A DNA stretch of 48,145 bases from Planctomycetia bacterium. GTDB taxonomy: Bacteria > Planctomycetota > Planctomycetia > Gemmatales > Gemmataceae. The translations under genes and the position numbers were made by a program. The notes below the pieces were generated by a model, which searched no databases, was not told the DNA's origin, and saw only the letters and a program-made list of their open reading frames with translations. The stretch is from NCBI GenBank assembly GCA_005808665.1, contig SYLG01000021.1, positions 1-48,145 on the forward strand, written 5' to 3'. Below are positions 7,569 through 16,376 of the stretch, piece by piece. Position 1 is the stretch's first letter. Each line of letters starts with the position of its first letter.

Positions 7569-10500
7569 ATGCAATACCATACCCTGTTCCGCTGTTTGTT
7601 TCTGTGCATGAGTTGGTTATTGGTCCAGGCAATGGTCGAGGCACAAGATCCCTTGCTGGTGGCAACCACCGAGGCCCTTAGCCCTGCGGAGGAGTTGAAA
7701 GCACTCAAAGTTCCAAAAGGATTCAAAGTTCAACTGGTAGCGGCCGAACCCGACATTCACAAGCCCATGAACCTTGCATGGGATGATCAAGGGAGGCTCT
7801 GGGTAACCTCCACGCTGGAATACCCCTATCCCGCCAAGGATTTGAAAACAGCCCGGGACAAAGTCCATATCCTTTCCGATTTTGACGAACAGGGCAAAGC
7901 CAGAACGATAACCACCTTTGCGGAAGGCCTCAATATTCCCATTGGCCTGCTACCCCTTCCGGGATCAAGTCCCCGCCGGGCCCTTGTTTTTCACATTGGT
8001 GAAATCATGCTTTTGGAAGATACCAACGGCGACGGCCGGGCAGATAAACGGACAACCATTCTCAAAGGCTATGGGTCAAGGGACACCCACGGCATGACCA
8101 ATGCCTTTACCCATTCCCCGGACGGTTGGATTTATGCCACCCATGGCTTTGCCAATGAATCGGAGATTCGGGGAACAGATGGCAGAAGCCTCAAATTGCA
8201 ATCGGGCAACACTTACCGCTTTCGTCCCGATGGCACAGGCCTTGAACAATACACCTTTGGCCAAGTAAATCCGTTCGGTTTGGCGATGGACGAATGGGGC
8301 AATTTATACACAGCCGATTGCCACACCCGACCCGTTTATGGACTCCTTCGGGGCGCCTATTATCCCAGCTTTGGCAAACCCCACGATGGCTTGGGTTTCG
8401 GCCCTGAAATGTGCAAACACGACCACGGTTCCACCGGAATTGCCGGTTGCCTGATCTATGCGGGATCGCAGTTTCCCAAGGAATTTCAAGGCAATATATT
8501 TTTGGGAAATGTGGTTACCAGTCGAATCAACCGCGACCGCATTGATTTCCGGGGCTCGTCTCCTGTCGCGGTGGAACAGCCGGATTTGGTGGTTTCCAAG
8601 GACGCCTGGTTTCGGCCGGTGGATTTGAAAACCGGGCCGGACGGGGGAATCTATGTCGCCGATTTTTACAACCGTATCATTGGCCATTATGAAGTCCCTC
8701 TGACCCACCCTGGCCGAGACCGGTTCCGGGGACGCATTTGGCGCATTGTCGCCGACAAAGAAAACCTTCCCAACCCCTCCCGGATGGGAGATTTAACCAG
8801 ACTATCCACGGACGCCTTACTTGATTTGTTGGGAAATTCCCAAAGGGAACTCGCCATCCGGGCCAGCCATGTTTTGTTAGGGAAGGTCACGGTTCAAAAC
8901 TCTGATGCCTTTCAATCCGTTTGGAATGCCGCCCTGGAATCCCCCACCCCGCAAGCCCAAATCCTGGCCCTTTGGATCGCCAGCAGAGTACCAGGTGTTG
9001 GAGAAAAACGGGATCAATTGATTCGCAAGAGCCTTGAATCCAAATCCCCCCTTGTGAGGGCCCATGCAATCAGGGTGCTTATGGAAAGCTCCAAGCCGAA
9101 CCTGGAATTGCTTGATCAATTGCGAAAAACCGGTTTGACGGACGAGACCCCCATGGTCCGGCGCATTGCATCCGAAGGAATGGGTCGTTTACCTGGAGCG
9201 GGGAACATTGATCCCCTTTTGGAGGCAGCCCATTCCACCCCAAAAACAGACGACCACCTCACCCATGCTTTGAAAATCAGCCTGCGTAACCAGCTACTTC
9301 CGGGATTGGATGCCTGGAAAGAAGTCCAAAAGCCAGGCCGACCCGATTTCCAGCGAAAGCTGATCGCCCTGGCAAGCCTTGGCGTTCCTTCCCGGGAGGC
9401 GGCATCCTACCTTTCCCAACAGATCGACACCCTTGCTTCAAATGACGAATCCCTTACTTTGGCGTTCAAGCATATTGGGAGGTGGGGGGCCACCGAAGAC
9501 CTCCGCATGGCTTCGAACGCATTGTCTGGCCCGACCTTTCAAAGAACAAACCTTGGTCTTCTCAGGGACTTGATTCAGGGACTTCGCGAAAGTGGACGCC
9601 CCAGTCCCGAGTTCGTTCAAAACCAGGCTGTTAAACTAACCCTCCTTGGCCTGGATGGCAGGGATCAGGGTCGAAAGGATAGCGCCATCCTCCTGGCTTC
9701 GGATTTGCAACTCAAACAGGCCGCCCCTACCCTTGAGAAAATCCTCCGAACCAAAGAACAGCCCACCCAAAGGCGGCTTGCCGCAGCCCAGGCGTGGTCG
9801 GCCATCTCCCTCGATTCAGCCTTTAGGGCGATGCTTGAACTCCTCTCTGATGCAACCGATGCTATCAATTTCAGGGAACAAATTGCAATCCAGGTGGGAA
9901 AGGTGCAACAACCGGGACTTTTGGACCAATTGCTCATCATCATGAAACCCCTACCCTATCGACTCCAATTGCCCACCACCCGTGAATTGGCGGCCCACCG
10001 TGGTGGCGCCCAGTTCGTTTTCAATGCCCTTTCCCAATCCCATCTTCCACCCCGGTTGGTACGGGATCGGGTGGTAGCAACCCGGCTTGAAGGGTCCGGA
10101 GTGGACAAAGCCAGGGACCTGGTAAAAAAATACGATTTGGCAGTCCCCCCCGGGGATGGATCTTTTGAAGTGCTGCTTAAAACACGGATGGCGATGTATT
10201 CCAAAGAGTCTCCCTCGACCGACAAAGGGAAGGAGCTTTTCACCAAACATTGCGGTAATTGCCATCAAATTGGCGGAATGGGGGCTAAAGTCGGTCCCCA
10301 GCTCGACGGTGTGGGATTACGAGGCCTGGAACGACTTTGTGAAGATATTCTCGACCCAAGCCGGAATGTGGACCAGGCCTTCAGGCAAAGTGTAATCGCC
10401 CTAAAAACGGGTCAAATCCAAACAGGCCTGGTTACGAAAAACGAAGGCAATTTGGTCATTCTGGTGGATGCAATGGGCAAGGATATTCCGATTGAACGAT

Positions 10501-10637
10501 CCAACATTGAAGAACAAAAAGTAACCAACCTGAGTCCAATGCCGGCCAATTTTGCCGAGGCAATGAATGAGTCGGATTTCCGGAATTTGTTGGGATACCT
10601 GTTGGCCCAACGAATCGCCCCGGTGGTCGGGAAATAA
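7569..10637 (+). CDS. PVC-type membrane-bound dehydrogenase / HEAT-repeat / heme-binding protein
   Basis: The product is 1,022 residues. A signal peptide (MQYHTLFRCLFLCMSWLLVQAMVEA) is followed by a beta-propeller domain of the kind called the PVC membrane-bound dehydrogenase domain, with LKVPKGFKVQLVAAEPDI, WDDQGRLWV and PDGGIYVADFYNR. An alpha-solenoid of HEAT-like repeats comes next (from about residue 420). The end is the Pirellula/Verrucomicrobium-type heme domain with CGNCH, cysteines 895 and 898 and histidine 899. The CxxCH site should bind c-type heme covalently in the periplasm. These proteins are abundant in Planctomycetota and are thought to take part in sugar or polysaccharide oxidation; the substrate here is unknown. 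ATG 7569 is preferred because it gives the signal peptide. Confidence 0.93.
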   Translation: MQYHTLFRCLFLCMSWLLVQAMVEAQDPLLVATTEALSPAEELKALKVPKGFKVQLVAAEPDIHKPMNLAWDDQGRLWVTSTLEYPYPAKDLKTARDKVHILSDFDEQGKARTITTFAEGLNIPIGLLPLPGSSPRRALVFHIGEIMLLEDTNGDGRADKRTTILKGYGSRDTHGMTNAFTHSPDGWIYATHGFANESEIRGTDGRSLKLQSGNTYRFRPDGTGLEQYTFGQVNPFGLAMDEWGNLYTADCHTRPVYGLLRGAYYPSFGKPHDGLGFGPEMCKHDHGSTGIAGCLIYAGSQFPKEFQGNIFLGNVVTSRINRDRIDFRGSSPVAVEQPDLVVSKDAWFRPVDLKTGPDGGIYVADFYNRIIGHYEVPLTHPGRDRFRGRIWRIVADKENLPNPSRMGDLTRLSTDALLDLLGNSQRELAIRASHVLLGKVTVQNSDAFQSVWNAALESPTPQAQILALWIASRVPGVGEKRDQLIRKSLESKSPLVRAHAIRVLMESSKPNLELLDQLRKTGLTDETPMVRRIASEGMGRLPGAGNIDPLLEAAHSTPKTDDHLTHALKISLRNQLLPGLDAWKEVQKPGRPDFQRKLIALASLGVPSREAASYLSQQIDTLASNDESLTLAFKHIGRWGATEDLRMASNALSGPTFQRTNLGLLRDLIQGLRESGRPSPEFVQNQAVKLTLLGLDGRDQGRKDSAILLASDLQLKQAAPTLEKILRTKEQPTQRRLAAAQAWSAISLDSAFRAMLELLSDATDAINFREQIAIQVGKVQQPGLLDQLLIIMKPLPYRLQLPTTRELAAHRGGAQFVFNALSQSHLPPRLVRDRVVATRLEGSGVDKARDLVKKYDLAVPPGDGSFEVLLKTRMAMYSKESPSTDKGKELFTKHCGNCHQIGGMGAKVGPQLDGVGLRGLERLCEDILDPSRNVDQAFRQSVIALKTGQIQTGLVTKNEGNLVILVDAMGKDIPIERSNIEEQKVTNLSPMPANFAEAMNESDFRNLLGYLLAQRIAPVVGK

Positions 10638-10759
10638 CCCCTAAGATTGTGCTTTAACCTGATAATCCGATCCATTCCCAACCCTCACCCAAGAATCCAA
10701 ACCCTTGGGGAGTGTTGGTGACTGGGCCGTCTTGCCATAAAAAACAGGTAGTACCCCAT

Positions 10760-10764
10760 GGAGG
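10760..10764 (+). promoter_or_regulatory. Strong Shine-Dalgarno, GGAGG
   Basis: GGAGG lies seven bases before the ATG at 10772 and fixes that start. Such a full match is uncommon in this window, where many genes have weak sites. Confidence 0.7.
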
Positions 10765-10771
10765 TTGAACC

Positions 10772-12229
10772 ATGAGCCGCATAGCCAATATCGACCACTC
10801 TCAAATCACCGAAAATCCCAAATTGGACACCCACTCAAAAGCCCTCAAAGTCAATCTGGACAAGCGTCGCTATGGTACCTTTGCGGAAATTGGGGCCGGC
10901 CAGGAAGTAGTCCGATGGTTTTTCCGGGTGGGAGGTGCGGCCGGAACCATTGCCAAAAGCATGTCTGCCTATGACATGGCCGTTTCTGATGCCATCTATG
11001 GACCTTGTGATCGCTATGTGAGCCGGGCCCGGCTGGAGTCAATGCTCGATCACGAGTACCGGCTGAATATAGACCGGCTTGGGCCCCTGCGTGGCGAAAG
11101 TACCTCGTTTTTTTGTTTTGCCAACACCGTTTCCGCTCGCAATTTTCAGGGAACCAATGATTGCCACGGGTGGATGGGGGTTCGTTTCCAGATCTACCCA
11201 AGAGATCAGGAAAGCCAAATCATAATTCATGTAAGAATGTTGGATAATGAAAACCTGCTCCAACAGGAAGCCTTGGGCATTGTCGGTGTGAATCTTCTTT
11301 TTGGTGCTTTTTTCCTTCACCATGAACCTGAATTGTTGGTGGAGTCGCTGCTTGACAACCTTTCCACCCAACGCGTCGAAGTCGACATGATCGAATTTTC
11401 GGGCATCGGCTTCCGAACCGTTGATAACCGGCTTATGAGTTTGAAATTGGTACAGATGGGTTTATCCAAAGCTGCCATGTTTGACGCCTCAGGAAAGGTC
11501 CTTCAACCTAGCGAAGTGTTTCACAAGAAACCCATTCTGGTGGAACGCGGATCTTTCCGGCCCGTAACCAACACCAACCTGGATATGCTTCATTGTGCCA
11601 AGGAAAACTTTGCCAAATACCTACCCGCCGAGGATAAAAAAAATGTTGTGGCTGTGACCGAAATCACGATGCGCAACCTGCAAACCACGGATAACTTTTC
11701 CACCCGTGATTTTCTGGCCAGGGCGGATATGCTTGGTGCCTGTGGTATGACCGTACTCATTTCGGACTATTTCGAGTATTATCGTCTTGCCGCCTACCTC
11801 AACAACATGAACAAGGGCAAACGGATTGGTTTGGTGATGGGTGTACCCTCCTTGTTGGACCTTTTTGATCCGGTTTATTACAAAACGCTCGAAGGTGGAA
11901 TCCTGGAATCGTTTGGAAGGCTATTCAAGAACGAACTCAAGCTCCTGGTATACCCCTACAAACCCGAGGGGTTGGACGAAGTTCAAACCGCATCCAACCT
12001 TACTTTTACTCCTGATTTGCAAAAGCTGTTTGGCTACCTTGTGGACAATCAGTGTATTTTTGACTTGGACAATTACGATCCTGCTTGTTTGCCAATATTT
12101 TCACGCGATGTAATCAAGAGGATCAAGGCGGGAGATCCCAGTTGGGAGAAAATGGTTCCTTCACCGGTTGCCAAAATCATCCGTGAGAGAAATCTCCTTG
12201 GTTACCATAGTCCCAATTCATCCCATTAA
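10772..12229 (+). CDS. Conserved protein of unknown function, 485 residues
   Basis: There is no signal peptide or membrane segment, so it is probably cytoplasmic. The N-terminal block KRRYGTFAEIGAGQEVVRWF, then VGGAAGTIAKSMSAYDM and SDAIYGPCDRYVSR, looks strongly conserved. I recall similar proteins in many bacteria under inconsistent database names, including TonB-dependent receptor, which nothing here supports because no beta-barrel, plug or signal is visible. The middle holds an ECxxN-free mixed alpha/beta region, and the end contains GACGMTVLISDYFEYYRL and RIGLVMGVPSLLDLF. Its neighbours are a secreted heme protein and a ThuA-like protein, which gives little hint of role. The gene is real; the function is not assigned. 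Confidence 0.85.
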   Translation: MSRIANIDHSQITENPKLDTHSKALKVNLDKRRYGTFAEIGAGQEVVRWFFRVGGAAGTIAKSMSAYDMAVSDAIYGPCDRYVSRARLESMLDHEYRLNIDRLGPLRGESTSFFCFANTVSARNFQGTNDCHGWMGVRFQIYPRDQESQIIIHVRMLDNENLLQQEALGIVGVNLLFGAFFLHHEPELLVESLLDNLSTQRVEVDMIEFSGIGFRTVDNRLMSLKLVQMGLSKAAMFDASGKVLQPSEVFHKKPILVERGSFRPVTNTNLDMLHCAKENFAKYLPAEDKKNVVAVTEITMRNLQTTDNFSTRDFLARADMLGACGMTVLISDYFEYYRLAAYLNNMNKGKRIGLVMGVPSLLDLFDPVYYKTLEGGILESFGRLFKNELKLLVYPYKPEGLDEVQTASNLTFTPDLQKLFGYLVDNQCIFDLDNYDPACLPIFSRDVIKRIKAGDPSWEKMVPSPVAKIIRERNLLGYHSPNSSH

Positions 12230-12242
12230 AAAGGTATTTTCC

Positions 12243-13097
12243 ATGAAAAAATTACTCTGCCTTGCGGCCTTATTCCTTTGCTTTCAGGCGCGGCCCATCC
12301 AATCGCAGGAAAAACCCCGACCCATCCGGGGGCTTTTGGTTGTTGGTGGCTGTTGCCATGATTACAACACCCAAAAACTCATTTTAACCGAGGGGACTGC
12401 TGCCAGGGCAAGGATTGAATGGACCATTGTCCACCAGGGAGGGATTACGACCAATTCCCGTCTCCCGCTTTACGATGGTAATCCGGATTGGGCCAAGGGT
12501 TATGACATCGTGGTTCATAATGAGTGTTTTTCGGATGTGAAAGACCCCAAATATACCGAAACTATTCTCAAACCCCACCGGGATGGCATTCCTGCCATTA
12601 TCATCCATTGTGCCATGCACTGTTACCGGGATGGAACGGGCGAGTGGTTCAAATTTTGTGGTGTAACCTCACACCGCCATGGTGGCCACTATGCTTTTGA
12701 TGTTTCCAACAAATCCCCGGATCACCCTGTCATGAAGGGTTTCGGACCGGGATGGAAAACGCCCAAGGGAGAACTGTATTGGATTTCCGAGCTCAAGGAC
12801 ACCGCTACTCCCTTGGCGGTTGCAAGAAACACTGAAAAAAATGTGGACGAAGTCTGTATCTGGACAAACCAATTCGGCAAAGGACGCATCCTTGGCACCA
12901 CCATTGGCCACTACAACGAAGAGTTGGCCGATCCAAAATTCCTTGACATGTTGACCCGCGGCATTCTCTGGACAACGGCCAAAAATGAAGCCGACTATTT
13001 GCTAAAGTTCGACCCGACGAAGACGAAATTCCGTTGGGAAACCAAGGTAAAGCCCCCGGAAACCAAAGAGCCTCCCGTGGCCAATCCCGTCAAATAA
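12243..13097 (+). CDS. ThuA-like domain secreted protein
   Basis: The product is 284 residues. A signal peptide (MKKLLCLAALFLCFQARPIQSQ) is followed by one ThuA-like domain of the glutamine-amidotransferase-like fold: RGLLVVGGCCHDY at the start, YDIVVHNECF, the PAIIIHCAMHCYR turn, HPVMKGFG, and the closing RILGTTIGHYNEE. The family is named for a trehalose-utilisation gene, but most planctomycete members are uncharacterised secreted proteins linked to carbohydrate handling. An in-frame start at 12168 exists but would overlap the previous gene and place the signal peptide inside the protein. The stop codon lies in the loop of an 11-base-pair hairpin. Confidence 0.88.
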   Translation: MKKLLCLAALFLCFQARPIQSQEKPRPIRGLLVVGGCCHDYNTQKLILTEGTAARARIEWTIVHQGGITTNSRLPLYDGNPDWAKGYDIVVHNECFSDVKDPKYTETILKPHRDGIPAIIIHCAMHCYRDGTGEWFKFCGVTSHRHGGHYAFDVSNKSPDHPVMKGFGPGWKTPKGELYWISELKDTATPLAVARNTEKNVDEVCIWTNQFGKGRILGTTIGHYNEELADPKFLDMLTRGILWTTAKNEADYLLKFDPTKTKFRWETKVKPPETKEPPVANPVK

Positions 13098-13107
13098 TTG
13101 GCCACGG
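13075..13107. terminator. Perfect 11-bp hairpin spanning the ThuA stop codon
   Basis: CCGTGGCCAAT (13075-13085) pairs perfectly with ATTGGCCACGG (13097-13107) around an 11-base loop. It sits exactly between two convergent genes 15 bases apart, so it can fold from either transcript. No T tract follows on either side, so it may block readthrough or protect 3' ends rather than act as a classic intrinsic terminator. Confidence 0.55.
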
Positions 13108-13112
13108 AAATT

Positions 13113-14357
13113 CTATTTCAACCTGTTGGGCTTTTGGGGATTTTGGAAATATATCCGGGCGTTTTGAGTGGCACGGCCGGATACCACTATGTCTTTTAGT
13201 CCATCGCCATCAAGATCCCCAATGACCAGGTCTTCGACCGCAACCCCACCATCTTCCAGAACAAAAACCATCCATTGGGATGGATCTACCTTGTTGCGTC
13301 GATAGATGCGGACCCCCCGCCTTTTTCCCGGATTTTCGGAAAGATTATCCCGAATTCCAGCGATTACTTCATCCACCCCATCATTATCCAGGTCAGCAAT
13401 ACTAACGGCATGGCCCCATTTGAGTTGTTCATCAAGGACAGTTCTTGTCCATAATTTGTTGGGGTTCTGTTCATAGGCTACAATTTGGTTACCGTGCCAG
13501 GGTTCAACCGTGGCGAACATTTCGTTTCCGCTTGTATTTTTCCCCCTGGCAACCTCGCTGGCCCCCCGATTGGACGAGGGTTTTTCCTGATTGCCCGCAT
13601 GCAGTGGAACGACTTTTCCCTCCAGCCCCTTTTTATTCAAAACCAGGCGACCCAGTCCCTCGTAGGAGGCTGTTATTACAAAAGGATCCTTTCCGGGTTC
13701 TTTGATTGGCAGGAAATTATGAACCACATGAAGGGACTGATCCAACGATTGAACCAACCAAGGGTCCGATTTCGGATTCGCTCCGGGTTTGAGCGATAAT
13801 ACCCGAACCGGCCGCCCATCCATCCAATTCGCTTTGGCAGACGCCTCATAACCCATCAAGGCAACCGCAATCACTTCAGGCTTGCCATCGCCATCCAAAT
13901 CCGCCGTTTTAATCCGATGGATGGTGGGCTCTTCGGTAATGGGGGTTACCGTCCATTTTTCCCCCTCCTTACCCGGTTGCCGGAGCCATTGAATCGTTCC
14001 GCCGGATTTGGTGTTAAAGGGCTTCCAATCAGCGCCTACAACAAGGTCCAACCTTCCATCTCCATCAATATCCAGGGAAGTAATGCAGACCAAATCGGGT
14101 TTGGCGAAATCCCTGGCGATTTCCGTTGGCTTGAAATCCGGCCCATAAAAGGCAACGATTCGACGGCTATCCAGAATCAAAACATCGGCCTTCCCGTCAC
14201 CGTTCAGGTCACAAATGTGGACCGCATAGCCTACCGTTAAATCCGATGCGATCTGCGAAACCCGCCAATCTTGCCTGTTAAATTGGGAAAAAAGGGCGGA
14301 TGGTGCCAACAGCACCAGTAGGCTCAGTCCCAACACTTTGAACTTTAATCCCTTCAT
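13113..14357 (-). CDS. Secreted FG-GAP/VCBS-like repeat protein
   Basis: The product is 414 residues. A signal peptide (MKGLKFKVLGLSLLVLLAPSALFSQ) is followed by at least five FG-GAP type repeats with calcium-loop signatures: DLNGDGKADVLILD, DIDGDGRLDLVVGAD, DLDGDGKPEVIAVA, DLDNDGVDEVIAGI and DLDGDGLKDIVVSG. These build an integrin-like beta-propeller that binds Ca2+ in DxDxDG loops. Planctomycetes secrete many such proteins; ligands are generally unknown. ATG 14357 is chosen over an in-frame ATG at 14456 because of the AGGGGTG site just upstream and the signal peptide. It is transcribed divergently from the EF-hand gene. Confidence 0.85.
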   Translation of the reverse strand: MKGLKFKVLGLSLLVLLAPSALFSQFNRQDWRVSQIASDLTVGYAVHICDLNGDGKADVLILDSRRIVAFYGPDFKPTEIARDFAKPDLVCITSLDIDGDGRLDLVVGADWKPFNTKSGGTIQWLRQPGKEGEKWTVTPITEEPTIHRIKTADLDGDGKPEVIAVALMGYEASAKANWMDGRPVRVLSLKPGANPKSDPWLVQSLDQSLHVVHNFLPIKEPGKDPFVITASYEGLGRLVLNKKGLEGKVVPLHAGNQEKPSSNRGASEVARGKNTSGNEMFATVEPWHGNQIVAYEQNPNKLWTRTVLDEQLKWGHAVSIADLDNDGVDEVIAGIRDNLSENPGKRRGVRIYRRNKVDPSQWMVFVLEDGGVAVEDLVIGDLDGDGLKDIVVSGRATQNARIYFQNPQKPNRLK

Positions 14358-14405
14358 GGTTTTCACCCCTTGCTTATTTTCCGATGGAGGATTGCGTAAT
14401 TGACC

Positions 14406-14419
14406 CGGGCATTTGCCCG
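14406..14419. promoter_or_regulatory. Inverted repeat in divergent promoter region
   Basis: CGGGCATTTGCCCG is a perfect 6+2+6 inverted repeat midway between the divergent starts at 14357 and 14471, the only shared upstream region of two genes for secreted Ca2+-binding proteins. It is a plausible operator; chance occurrence is not excluded. Confidence 0.3.
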
Positions 14420-14470
14420 ACAAGCGGTCTTTCTGGCCAGGATGGCTTTTTCTCATTGAAAGGGATTTTC

Positions 14471-14875
14471 ATGAAAGTTTCGAGATGGTTTGGAAAGTGT
14501 TTCCATTTGTTACGATTTGCTTTCATGGCTTTTCCCATGACTCTTATGGTGTTACCCTCCCTCGCAACAAGGGCAGAGGAAGCAGTTTCGACCAAGGTTG
14601 AACCCAGAAAGGCCGAGGAGGAAGGGTTTCTGAAATTGGATCAGGATAAAGACGGGTCATTGGATCAGGAAGAATTTGTTGTTGCCAAAGAGAAAATTCG
14701 GGAGGAATTAAAAGTCCATGTGATCGGCCTTGCCCGTTTCGACCGCCTTGGAGCCGGCGCCATGCCTAAACTCTTTGCCCGTTTGGATGCGGATAGTAAT
14801 GGAAAACTTAACAAGGTCGAATTCGGTCATTTACGCAATTCATTGGTGGACCTCCTCAAAAACAGGGGTAGGTAA
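14471..14875 (+). CDS. Secreted EF-hand protein
   Basis: The product is 134 residues. An N-terminal hydrophobic signal sequence ends near residue 35 (LMVLPSLATRAEEA). The mature part has two EF-hand loops, DQDKDGSLDQEEF and DADSNGKLNKVEF, each with Asp/Asn/Ser at the coordinating positions and Glu at position 12, so both should bind Ca2+. The linker contains GLARFDRLGAGAMPKLFARL. ATG 14471 is chosen because it follows GAAAGGG and starts a proper signal peptide; an upstream ATG at 14384 lies in the divergent promoter region. The partner is unknown. Confidence 0.8.
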   Translation: MKVSRWFGKCFHLLRFAFMAFPMTLMVLPSLATRAEEAVSTKVEPRKAEEEGFLKLDQDKDGSLDQEEFVVAKEKIREELKVHVIGLARFDRLGAGAMPKLFARLDADSNGKLNKVEFGHLRNSLVDLLKNRGR

Positions 14876-15003
14876 GGTTTTTCCCATCGTTATTTCCTTT
14901 CCCTGGGTTGGAAAAATGGAAAACGGTGCGGTGTGGTGGCAAGGGGAACGAGCCCTGGCATGGGTTTGATGCCAGGGGCTTTTGTGATCGCTACGATATT
15001 TGT

Positions 15004-15468
15004 ATGGCACCAAACACCCAACCAAAACCGGGTTCTACCCTGGAATGGATTGTTCCCGCTGTTTTTTTATTGGTAACTTTGTGTTTTCCATTGAGCGGTG
15101 TCGTTGACTGTTATCCCTTGTCCGGTGCACCCATGTTCAATCAGGCCCCCCGTGTTTATTGCGAGTATAGGGCATTCGATGGCAAGGGGGCGGAACTCCC
15201 GCTCGACCTCCTTGGTCTGCAAAGAAATGATAATGGCAACCCTCCCGGACATGGCCACGGAAGGAAACCCCACTATTCCATTGATCGTCTAGGATCAGTT
15301 CCCAGCCCCGACCAAATTGAGGCAGGGGTTTTGAAACGCTTGAACGAGAATCAAATCAATGTACACGGGATGGTTAAGATCGAGATCAAGGTAATCCGGG
15401 ACCTTGATGGCAACCAAATAGGGGAAGATCCCCTTCGGTCCCGCATCCAGGTGGTTCAAGTTCCATGA
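15004..15468 (+). CDS. Small membrane-anchored protein paired with HTTM-like gene
   Basis: The product is 154 residues with one N-terminal transmembrane segment (about 14-33, WIVPAVFLLVTLCFPLSGVV) followed by an extracytoplasmic domain starting DCYPLSGAPMFNQAPRVY. The YPLSGAPMF motif resembles small proteins encoded beside HTTM membrane proteins, which I know only as conserved hypotheticals. The middle is Gly/His-rich (GNPPGHGHGRKPH). The stop overlaps the next start by four bases (ATGA), implying translational coupling and probably a shared complex. ATG 15004 gives the membrane segment near the N-terminus; a start at 14908 is unlikely. Confidence 0.7.
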   Translation: MAPNTQPKPGSTLEWIVPAVFLLVTLCFPLSGVVDCYPLSGAPMFNQAPRVYCEYRAFDGKGAELPLDLLGLQRNDNGNPPGHGHGRKPHYSIDRLGSVPSPDQIEAGVLKRLNENQINVHGMVKIEIKVIRDLDGNQIGEDPLRSRIQVVQVP

Positions 15469-16376
15469 TTTCCACCATGCAATCATGGCTAACCCAACGG
15501 CACCCGGCCACTTTTGGCAGGGTGTTTGAAGCATTCGTTGTGGTTTGGGCCGCTCTTCTATGTGGATACCTGCCAGCTACCCTGGAAACAGAACGCATTG
15601 TGGGAACGGATCCCAATGTTTTCGCCACGATTTTAAGCCCTTTTCGCGGCCCCATTTTGGCTCATCCCCTGGTAGAAACCGGCTTTGTAATTGGCATGTG
15701 GCTTTTTGGGGCACTTTGGCTTTGCCAACGGTGGGTACCCATTTCTCCATGGCTATGTGCCGTTTTTTTCACATTGGCGTGGGCTGTACGCCTGGAGAAC
15801 ATGGGGAAAACGATTCATGTCAGCCACTTGAGTGCGTTGATGCTTTGGATCCTTGCCTGGTGGCGGCAAACCACACTTTCCGAATATCTTAATGCAAGGA
15901 ACCAACGGACACCATGGTCTGGACTTTATTACCCAGAATGGGTTTTTCAAACCTGCCTTGCAGCGACATGTATCTTTTATGGTTGGGCTGGGTGGAGCAA
16001 ATTAATTGAAAGTGGGCTCGATTGGCCCAACGGCATTTCCATGCAGCTTTGGACGAGGCTCTGGGGCAACCCCCATTTTTTTGCCACCCAATGGATTTTG
16101 GATTCACGACCTTTGGCAACCTTTCTCCAGGCAATGAGTCTGACTTTGGAGGTGTTTGCACCGTTGGCCCTTTTGTCGAAATGTCGAATTTGGATTGGAA
16201 TGGGCTTGGTTGGCATGCACCTTGGAATCGTTAGCGTTTTTGGCTGGGGATTTCATGGCAACATGATCATAATCGCCTTATTGATGTTGCCTTTTCGGAA
16301 TTGGTTTGAAGAAGGCCAATTGAACCTGTTTCCCTTCCTAAACATCACAACAACAAAACCTGGAGCCGTTTCTTGA
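15465..16376 (+). CDS. HTTM-like (vitamin K carboxylase-related) membrane protein
   Basis: The product is 303 residues with about six to eight hydrophobic helices. The segment FQTCLAATCIFYGWAGWSKL, followed by DWPNGISMQLW, matches the pattern of the HTTM domain shared with vitamin K-dependent gamma-carboxylase, where an aromatic-Ala-Gly-x-x-Lys motif precedes a Trp-x-x-Gly turn. Bacterial HTTM proteins are mostly uncharacterised. Coupling to the small anchored protein upstream suggests a two-subunit membrane unit. The start could also be the Met four codons in. The key assignment rests on a short motif, so a DoxX-like protein is the alternative. Confidence 0.65.
   Translation: MISTMQSWLTQRHPATFGRVFEAFVVVWAALLCGYLPATLETERIVGTDPNVFATILSPFRGPILAHPLVETGFVIGMWLFGALWLCQRWVPISPWLCAVFFTLAWAVRLENMGKTIHVSHLSALMLWILAWWRQTTLSEYLNARNQRTPWSGLYYPEWVFQTCLAATCIFYGWAGWSKLIESGLDWPNGISMQLWTRLWGNPHFFATQWILDSRPLATFLQAMSLTLEVFAPLALLSKCRIWIGMGLVGMHLGIVSVFGWGFHGNMIIIALLMLPFRNWFEEGQLNLFPFLNITTTKPGAVS

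Noticed and set aside
10772-12229. TonB-dependent receptor annotation for the 485-residue protein
   Set aside because: No signal peptide, plug or beta-barrel pattern is present, and the length is too short for such a receptor.
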